Origin: Blastocatellia bacterium
GTDB lineage: Bacteria > Acidobacteriota > Blastocatellia > Chloracidobacteriales > JADJPF01
Length of the DNA: 5,501 bases
Assembly: GCA_016789295.1 (NCBI GenBank)
Contig: JAEUQL010000055.1
Location: forward strand, 6,772 to 12,272
Direction of reading: 5' to 3'
Shown: positions 1 through 5,501 of the stretch, piece after piece
Position numbering within the stretch: the first letter of the stretch is position 1
Layout: each line of letters opens with the position of its first letter
Notes under the pieces: model-generated
The model's input: the letters and a program-made list of their open reading frames with translations, nothing else
What the model was told of the DNA's origin: nothing
Database searches by the model: none
Translations under genes and position numbers: made by a program

Positions 1-1298
<1,298 letters not shown>

Positions 1299-1311
1299 AT
1301 TTAGAAAGGGG

Positions 1312-1339
1312 TATTGAGAGAGAAAATTCTCTCTCAATA
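1312..1339 (+). terminator. Inverted repeat between valS and nadC, candidate terminator or processing hairpin
   Basis: The arms TATTGAGAGAGAA (1312-1324) and TTCTCTCTCAATA (1327-1339) are perfectly complementary over 13 bp around a two-base centre. A realistic RNA hairpin has about 12 pairs and a four-base loop. It begins 14 bases after the valS stop and ends 11 bases before the nadC GTG. The stem is only moderately GC-rich and the following sequence (GTTTC) is a poor U-tract, so an intrinsic terminator is possible but not convincing. Other options are an mRNA processing or stability element, a protein-binding palindrome, or a structure that affects nadC translation. Confidence 0.45.
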
Positions 1340-1349
1340 GTTTCAAGCA

Positions 1350-2216
1350 GTGCAACTAGACAAAAATCTTATATTCAACCTTGTAAGCTCTTTTCTTGAA
1401 GAAGATATTGGGCGTGGAGACATCACAACACAGTCTGTTGTATCACCAAAATTCTATGCTTGTGGCCGTTTTTTGGCCAAACAGAATCTTGTAGTTGCAG
1501 GGTTGGAAGTAGCCGAGGCTGTCTTTGCCAGCATAGACCCGGATCTCGAACTTGTAGCCTTTGTTCATGATGGTGAAGAGGTAGCAGCAGGCAAGGAACT
1601 AGCTAGAATAGAAGGCGCAGCATCAGTGCTGCTGTCTGGTGAACGTGTGGCACTCAATCTCCTACAACGTATGTCAGGAGTTGCTACCCAGACTCGCAAG
1701 TATGCAAAAGGTATAGAAGGAACCAATGCACGAGTTGTAGACACTCGAAAAACCATTCCCGGCCTAAGAATGCTTGACAAGTATGCTGTTAGGGTTGGTG
1801 GAGGTTACAACCATAGATTTGGTCTTGACGATGGTATTCTCATCAAAGACAACCATATTGCAATTGCTGGTGGAGTGAGAGCCGCTATAGCTCTTGCTCG
1901 CGAAAACAGTACACACATGCTTAAGATAGAAGTAGAGGTAGCAAATAGAGACCAGTTGATAGAAGCTCTTGAGTCTAAAGCAGATGTAATACTACTAGAC
2001 AACATGTCAGTAGAAGCTGTTAATGAGAGTGTGAAATTTATAAAGGAAAATGGGCAGAATAGGAATATAATAGTGGAGGCTTCTGGAAATATAAGCCTCG
2101 ATAACATTGCTGAATATGCACGAACGGGCGTTGACTTGATATCGGTTGGTGCTCTAACACATTCTGCTCCAGCAGTAGATATAAGCTTCAAGATAGCACC
2201 AGAATCGAGGGTCTAG
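1350..2216 (+). CDS. nadC: Nicotinate-nucleotide pyrophosphorylase (carboxylating), quinolinate phosphoribosyltransferase
   Basis: NadC converts quinolinate and PRPP to nicotinate mononucleotide, CO2 and pyrophosphate, the step where de novo NAD synthesis enters the pyridine nucleotide pathway; it is cytoplasmic. The 288-residue length is typical. Family marks in order: LEEDIGRGDITTQ near the N-terminus (16-28); ERVALNLLQRMSGVAT (98-113); DTRKTIPGLRMLDKYAVR (131-148) and GGGYNHRFGLDDGILIKDNHI (150-170), carrying the basic substrate-binding residues; DVILLDNMS (212-220); and EASGNISLDNI (243-253) with SVGALTHSAPAVDISFKI (265-282) closing the barrel. The start is GTG: an in-frame TAG at 1338 rules out extension, and no closer start keeps the conserved N-terminal helix. 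No clear Shine-Dalgarno precedes it, which is unusual beside its neighbours, and a strong inverted repeat lies just upstream. Isoleucine ATA is frequent here, unlike the end of valS. It probably heads the cofactor operon continuing with the 2251 gene, birA and coaX. Confidence 0.96.
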   Translation: MQLDKNLIFNLVSSFLEEDIGRGDITTQSVVSPKFYACGRFLAKQNLVVAGLEVAEAVFASIDPDLELVAFVHDGEEVAAGKELARIEGAASVLLSGERVALNLLQRMSGVATQTRKYAKGIEGTNARVVDTRKTIPGLRMLDKYAVRVGGGYNHRFGLDDGILIKDNHIAIAGGVRAAIALARENSTHMLKIEVEVANRDQLIEALESKADVILLDNMSVEAVNESVKFIKENGQNRNIIVEASGNISLDNIAEYARTGVDLISVGALTHSAPAVDISFKIAPESRV

Positions 2217-2250
2217 TTTCCGAAAACCGGTCGGTAAGGAGACTGAGTTT

Positions 2251-2682
2251 ATGTCAGCAAGACCTGCAAGACTGCGTTTTGATGCTATTAGTCAGATTGA
2301 AAAAGCCGATGGCTGTTATCAAATAGTTGCCCACCTTTCTTATAAAGGTAGAGAATTGACAGGCTATTCAGAGCTGTCAGGGCTAAATAGAGATTTAGAG
2401 GCAGCAGCTACTGCTGTCCTCAAAGCTGTTGAAGAGTTTGTTCGTAATCGGGTAGAGTGCCAACTCATTGAACTAGACCGTATTTCTGCTTTAGGTAAAG
2501 AGTTGATAGTGCTACTTGTTCGAGTTAGATTCAATGGCAAAGAAGTACAAATATTTGGTAGCTGCAAAGCAAGCGAAGATCTACTTGAGTCAAGTGCAAG
2601 GGCTGCTTTAGATGCTACCAATAGATATGTAGAGCTTGCACTTGCAGAAAAAGAAGAGACTACAACTAGTACAAGGAAATAG
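2251..2682 (+). CDS. Small protein resembling a stand-alone LeuA-type regulatory (dimerisation) domain
   Basis: A 143-residue soluble protein with no signal peptide or membrane segment. The start is well supported: AAGGAG at 2236-2241 lies 9 bases before the ATG. The sequence is two equal units offset by 63 residues: about 22-64 (core YKGRELTGYSEL, then an Ala-rich helix ending EEFV) and about 84-127 (core FNGKEVQIFGSC, then a helix ending NRYV). From the YKG/FNG turn to the end they align without gaps (G, E, L, E, A, A, L, A and V shared). This strand-turn-strand-helix duplication, with ALG before the second unit and ESSARAALDATNR in its helix, strongly recalls the C-terminal leucine-binding domain of 2-isopropylmalate synthase (LeuA_dimer), where the corresponding text is of the type dA.G...V..G....G...d...AsarAyldAlNr. 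No catalytic residues of LeuA are present. The C-terminal tail (133-143) is a charged Glu/Thr/Ser stretch. Its placement between nadC and birA suggests small-molecule sensing or a structural role in cofactor metabolism, but this is inference. Gene real: near certain; family: moderate. Confidence 0.88.
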   Translation: MSARPARLRFDAISQIEKADGCYQIVAHLSYKGRELTGYSELSGLNRDLEAAATAVLKAVEEFVRNRVECQLIELDRISALGKELIVLLVRVRFNGKEVQIFGSCKASEDLLESSARAALDATNRYVELALAEKEETTTSTRK

Positions 2683-2719
2683 CAGAAAGACTCTCTGCTG
2701 CAAGGGTTTACACAAAGGG

Positions 2720-3526
2720 ATGGACAACTCATCTACAGAAATTCAAATAGAAGAGCCTATAGATAAAACCTCCACTCATCGGTTTAGAAATCTGGTTGCC
2801 CAAATAGTCTATTTCAAAGAGATAGATTCAACAAACAGCTTTCTGAAACAGAAAGCTCAAAAGGATGCAGCAGAAGAAGGTCTTTGCATTGTAGCATCCA
2901 GGCAGACTGCTGGACGTGGTCGCATGGACAGAACATGGCACTCACCAGAAGAAGGTCTCTATTTCTCCATTTTGCTAAAACCAAATCTTGCACTCAATTT
3001 TGTATCACTTATTACACTAATGGCTGCTGTTGCTACTGCAGAAAGTGTGGAAGCTTTCTCTCATTCACCTGTCGATATAAAGTGGCCAAACGACATAATT
3101 ATAGAAAGACGTAAAGTGTCAGGAATTTTGACTGAGGCTACTTTTGAAAAACAGAAGCTTGGTTACGTGGTTGTAGGGATAGGAGTTAACCTCAATCAGA
3201 AAACTTTTCCAAAAGAGCTTGCAAGTCAAGCTACCTCACTCTATCTAGAATCTGGTCAAGTAATTGATAGAGAAGCTTTTTTGCTCTACCTTATTTCGAG
3301 GATAGATCATTGGTATGGAGTTCTTTTAACAGCTCCTTCTGCAATTGTGCAAAGGTGGCAGCAATTATCAACTTATGCATATGGAAAAGAGATATTTGTA
3401 GAGATTGATGCTAAAAAAGTAGCTGTAAAAACTTCTGGAGTTGAGGCTTCTGGAGCGTTGCGCGTAGAGACTGCAGATGGCAAAGTACACATTCTTTATG
3501 GTGGAGAGGTTCTTGAAGGGAGATAG
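2720..3526 (+). CDS. birA: Biotin--[acetyl-CoA-carboxylase] ligase, monofunctional (no DNA-binding domain)
   Basis: Activates biotin with ATP to biotinyl-AMP and transfers it to the lysine of the biotin carboxyl carrier protein of acetyl-CoA carboxylase. From the ATG at 2720 the product is 268 residues. It has a short polar leader (about 1-27), then FKEIDSTN (32-39), the biotin/AMP loop GRGRMDRTW (65-73; many relatives have G in place of D70), KWPND (121-125), RRKVSGIL (130-137) with the biotin-contacting lysine at about 132, GIGVNLNQ (153-160), and the SH3-like C-terminal domain with SGALRVETADGK and GGEV (244-263). No winged-helix domain precedes the catalytic domain, so it should not act as a bio-operon repressor. 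The frame is also open upstream to a TTG at 2636 inside the preceding gene, but that would add 28 unfamiliar residues and a 47-base overlap, so ATG 2720 is preferred. Its Shine-Dalgarno is poor: AAGGG at 2702-2706 is 13 bases away and AAAGGG abuts the start. coaX begins 5 bases after its stop. Confidence 0.94.
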   Translation: MDNSSTEIQIEEPIDKTSTHRFRNLVAQIVYFKEIDSTNSFLKQKAQKDAAEEGLCIVASRQTAGRGRMDRTWHSPEEGLYFSILLKPNLALNFVSLITLMAAVATAESVEAFSHSPVDIKWPNDIIIERRKVSGILTEATFEKQKLGYVVVGIGVNLNQKTFPKELASQATSLYLESGQVIDREAFLLYLISRIDHWYGVLLTAPSAIVQRWQQLSTYAYGKEIFVEIDAKKVAVKTSGVEASGALRVETADGKVHILYGGEVLEGR

Positions 3527-3531
3527 ATGCG

Positions 3532-4296
3532 ATGCTGCTTGTGATGGATGTGGGCAATACAAACACAGTTTTGGGTGTATATGAGGGACAAGAACTTGTG
3601 ACTAGGTGGAGGTTGACAACTGAAAGAGAGAGGACTGTAGATGAATATGGAGTGCTCTGTCGCAATCTGTTTACTTTAGCCGAGCTTGACCCAAAAGCCA
3701 TCAAAGCAATAGCCGTCTCCTCTGTCGTCCCACCACTCAACTTTACACTCTACAAAATGGCTACAACATATTTTCAAGTAGAACCACTCTTTGTAGACCC
3801 TACAAAAAATTCTGGAATAAATATCCATTACAACCCACCAGGTGACGTAGGTGCAGACAGAGTTGTGAATGCAGTTGCAGCATTTTTCAAATATGGTGGG
3901 CCATCTATAGTAGTCGATTTTGGGACGGCAACAACTTTTGACGCCATCTCTGACAACGGTGACTATCTTGGCGGAGTGATCACTCCTGGTATCAACATCT
4001 CATCAGAAGCTCTCTTTCTACGTGCAGCACGGCTTCCGCGTGTTGAGATAAGACATCCCGAAAGAGTAGTTGGAACTTCTACTACTGCAAGCATTCAATC
4101 TGGCCTCTATCACGGATATATCAGCATGGTTGATGGAATACTTGAGAAGATGATAGCTGAGCTTGGGCTTCAAAAAAGCATTGTGGCAACAGGTGGGCTT
4201 GCTCCTTTGATTGGTAAAGGTTCAAGATTGATAGAGATCATAGACGACAACCTTCTCCTAGAAGGTCTCAGGCTGATATATGAGAGAAACAACTAG
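3532..4296 (+). CDS. coaX: Type III pantothenate kinase
   Basis: CoaX phosphorylates pantothenate to 4'-phosphopantothenate, the first step of coenzyme A synthesis, in the cytoplasm. The 254-residue product shows the ASKHA-fold marks of the type III family: the phosphate-binding motif DVGNTNT at 6-12, NPPGDVGADR (101-110) containing the G.DR motif with the conserved catalytic Asp109, VVDFGTATTFD (127-137), YLGGVITPGINIS (145-157), and ATGGLAPLIG (219-228). The family is known for resistance to CoA feedback and a need for a monovalent cation; neither can be read from sequence alone. The start ATG 3532 places DVGNTN directly at the N-terminus as in the family. GAAGGG (3515-3520) inside the end of birA serves as ribosome-binding site about 11 bases away; another ATG at 3527 is out of frame. 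The 5 bp gap indicates co-transcription, probably translational coupling, with birA. The coding sequence contains the 14-bp palindrome at 3973-3986. Confidence 0.96.
   Translation: MLLVMDVGNTNTVLGVYEGQELVTRWRLTTERERTVDEYGVLCRNLFTLAELDPKAIKAIAVSSVVPPLNFTLYKMATTYFQVEPLFVDPTKNSGINIHYNPPGDVGADRVVNAVAAFFKYGGPSIVVDFGTATTFDAISDNGDYLGGVITPGINISSEALFLRAARLPRVEIRHPERVVGTSTTASIQSGLYHGYISMVDGILEKMIAELGLQKSIVATGGLAPLIGKGSRLIEIIDDNLLLEGLRLIYERNN
3973..3986. repeat. Perfect 14-bp palindrome within coaX
   Basis: GGAGTGATCACTCC is a perfect palindrome lying over the codons for GGVITP, a conserved family motif. Its 10-bp core AGTGATCACT also occurs at 1055-1064 in valS, where the palindrome extends to 12 bp (CAGTGATCACTG, 1054-1065). 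Both are in coding sequence, and protein conservation may be enough to explain this one. Confidence 0.5.
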
Positions 4297-4321
4297 ATTG
4301 TTGCTTCTGTAACCAGTTCTG

Positions 4322-4350
4322 TTGTCAAAACTTGTCCTGTTTGCTATTCT
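4322..4350 (+). promoter_or_regulatory. Candidate sigma-70-type promoter for glgA
   Basis: TTGTCA at 4322-4327 (5 of 6 to TTGACA) is followed after a 17-base spacer by TATTCT at 4345-4350 (4 of 6 to TATAAT). A TG at 4342-4343 gives an extended -10 (TGC-TATTCT). Transcription would start near 4357, leaving a leader of about 50 bases before the glgA GTG. The placement in the largest gene-free gap of the window (4297-4405, 109 bp) fits a change of transcription unit. It rests on consensus matching only. Confidence 0.45.
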
Positions 4351-4392
4351 AGCCCCTTGATAGAAGAATATAGTCAGAAGACAGGATTTTCG

Positions 4393-4398
4393 AGGAAG
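4393..4398 (+). promoter_or_regulatory. Ribosome-binding site that decides the glgA start
   Basis: AGGAAG at 4393-4398, with AGGA 9 bases before GTG 4406, is the only good Shine-Dalgarno in the gap. It favours the GTG over TTG 4415 (16 to 18 bases away) and ATG 4424 (farther still). Confidence 0.6.
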
Positions 4399-4405
4399 AA
4401 CTATT

Positions 4406-5501
4406 GTGGGAAATTTGCGAATAATGCTTGCTGCCTCTGAAGTTGTTCCTTACGCAAAGACGGGTGGATTGGCCGATGTTGCTTCTGCTTTGCCAAAAGC
4501 CTTGTCTTCATTAGGCTGTAACATTTCGGTAGTAATGCCGCGTTACAAAAATATAAAGAGTGGCCACCCTGTTATTACAGATCTGGCTGTGCCTTTTGGT
4601 GAAACGGTCAAGTACTCCACGGTCTGGCTTGAACAGCAGGGAAGAGTCCCAATATATTTTATTGATGCACCACAGTATTTTTGGCGTGACAGTCTTTATG
4701 GTGAAAGAGACGACGTTGAGCGTTTTGCTTACTTCAGCAGAGCTGTACTAGAGCTTGCTCGCCGACTTGGTGAACCTCCAGACGTGATACACTGTAACGA
4801 CTGGATGACTGCTTTGATACCTCTCTACTTGCGCACTACTTACAGTCAAGACCAATTCTTTTCAGAGACCGCCTCTATAATCACTATTCACAATCTTGCT
4901 TTTCAAGGTCTGTTTGAACATTCTGCTTTCTCCTACTTTGGTATAGATCCGAACCTCTATCACGGTGAGCGTGGACTAGAGTTTGGTGGACTGGCAAGTA
5001 CACTAAAAGGTGGTTTGCTCTGGGCAGATGCTATCACTACTGTAAGCCGCCGCTATAGCCAAGAAATACAGACTCCAGAATATGGCTTTAAAATGGATGC
5101 GATACTACGTATGCGCAAATATTCATTGATAGGCATACTCAATGGCATCGATACAGAAGAGTGGAATCCTACAACCGATCCTCATATCCCTGCTCGTTTC
5201 TCTATAGAAGATTTGACAGGCAAGAGAATATGTAAGCAACAACTTCTTGCTAGGTTTAACCTGCCTCAAGATCTTGACAGACCTGTTATAGCAATAATTT
5301 CTCGTATGACTGACCAGAAGGGCTTTGATCTAGTACTCAGGATCATGGATAGGATTTTGGAGACAAGGGTAAAGGTAGTGGTCTTGGGGTCTGGTGCACA
5401 GGTTTACGAAAGCTACTTTCAAGGAGTACGAGATAGTCGCCCTGATCAAGTTGGTGTATACTTCGGCTTCAATAATGCTTTGGCACATCAGATTGAAGCT
5501 G
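4406..5501 (+). CDS. glgA: Glycogen synthase (ADP-glucose type, GT5), N-terminal two thirds; runs off the window
   Basis: Transfers glucose from ADP-glucose to the non-reducing end of growing alpha-1,4-glucan, in the cytoplasm. The frame is open without interruption from GTG 4406 to the window edge (365 complete codons; relatives have roughly 480). Visible: the N-terminal donor-binding motif KTGGLADV (18-25) after LAASEVVPYA; HCNDWMTALIP (129-139), where many bacterial enzymes have HDW and plant starch synthases also show NDW; TIHNLAFQG (160-168); TVSRRYSQEI (212-221) with TPEYGF; ILNGIDTEEWNP (244-255), the hinge between the two Rossmann domains; and SRMTDQKGFDLV (299-310), the start of the C-terminal domain, followed by GSGAQ (328-332). 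The remaining catalytic C-terminal motifs lie outside. The start is chosen for its Shine-Dalgarno and because it keeps LRIMLAASE, the usual first strand. TTG 4415 (giving MRIMLAASE) is the main alternative; ATG 4424 would clip the first strand. Likely driven by its own promoter in the preceding gap. Confidence 0.95.
   Translation, partial: MGNLRIMLAASEVVPYAKTGGLADVASALPKALSSLGCNISVVMPRYKNIKSGHPVITDLAVPFGETVKYSTVWLEQQGRVPIYFIDAPQYFWRDSLYGERDDVERFAYFSRAVLELARRLGEPPDVIHCNDWMTALIPLYLRTTYSQDQFFSETASIITIHNLAFQGLFEHSAFSYFGIDPNLYHGERGLEFGGLASTLKGGLLWADAITTVSRRYSQEIQTPEYGFKMDAILRMRKYSLIGILNGIDTEEWNPTTDPHIPARFSIEDLTGKRICKQQLLARFNLPQDLDRPVIAIISRMTDQKGFDLVLRIMDRILETRVKVVVLGSGAQVYESYFQGVRDSRPDQVGVYFGFNNALAHQIEA

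Noticed and set aside
1805..2191. 128-codon open frame on the minus strand across nadC
   Set aside because: It lies wholly antisense to a clear nadC, is Ser/Ile/Ala-rich without any recognisable motif, and has no Shine-Dalgarno context of note; a shadow of the real frame.
2364..2732. 122-codon minus-strand frame opposite the 143-aa gene
   Set aside because: The plus-strand frame has a good Shine-Dalgarno, operon spacing and a recognisable duplicated domain; the antisense product is low-complexity (Ser, Leu, Ala, Thr).
4285..4308. Hairpin spanning the coaX stop codon (AGAAACAAC with GTTGCTTCT, one mismatch)
   Set aside because: The stem is AT-rich with an internal mismatch and no U-tract follows, so it is not a credible terminator.
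4335..4386. TCCTGT / ACAGGA inverted repeat in the coaX-glgA gap as a riboswitch or operator
   Set aside because: Only six pairs separated by about 40 bases, with no supporting internal structure; expected by chance.
4560..4751. 63-codon plus-strand frame inside glgA
   Set aside because: It is out of frame with the continuous GlgA reading frame, whose family motifs run through this stretch.

Overview
The window is a dense, single-strand (+) stretch of housekeeping genes from a bacterial chromosome: the 3' part of valS, then nadC, a small unnamed gene, birA, coaX, and the 5' two thirds of glgA. Base composition looks moderately AT-leaning by eye (not counted). No mobile elements, phage genes, CRISPR arrays, rRNA or tRNA were seen. 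The order valS-nadC-birA-coaX recalls gene neighbourhoods I associate with Acidobacteriota (perhaps a lower-GC lineage such as Blastocatellia). This is memory-based inference; the sequence itself only shows a bacterium with a type III pantothenate kinase and bacterial-type glycogen synthase.

Layout: 1-1298 valS C-terminal part (KMSKS loop, anticodon-binding domain, C-terminal coiled coil). A 51 bp gap holds a 13-bp-arm inverted repeat. nadC runs 1350-2216 from a GTG start. After 34 bp with a good Shine-Dalgarno comes a 143-aa protein (2251-2682) that looks like a free-standing LeuA-type regulatory (dimerisation) domain built of two equal repeats. After 37 bp comes birA (2720-3526), a biotin-protein ligase without a DNA-binding domain. 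Only 5 bp later coaX starts (3532-4296). A 109 bp gap carries a plausible extended -10 promoter, followed by glgA from a GTG at 4406 to the window edge. No gene-free stretch exceeds 300 bp.

Working together: NadC, BirA and CoaX each make or attach a cofactor (NAD, biotin, CoA) and with the small LeuA-like protein form a tightly spaced, probably co-transcribed cofactor operon. valS lies just upstream and may be separated from it by the hairpin. glgA probably begins its own transcription unit.

The two most unusual signals are (1) 23 GATC tetranucleotides packed into 512 bp of the valS 3' region (637-1148), in all three codon phases and sharply bounded, and (2) the orphan LeuA-like domain gene inside the cofactor cluster. 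The rest is ordinary, and I see no clear evidence of a new multi-gene system.
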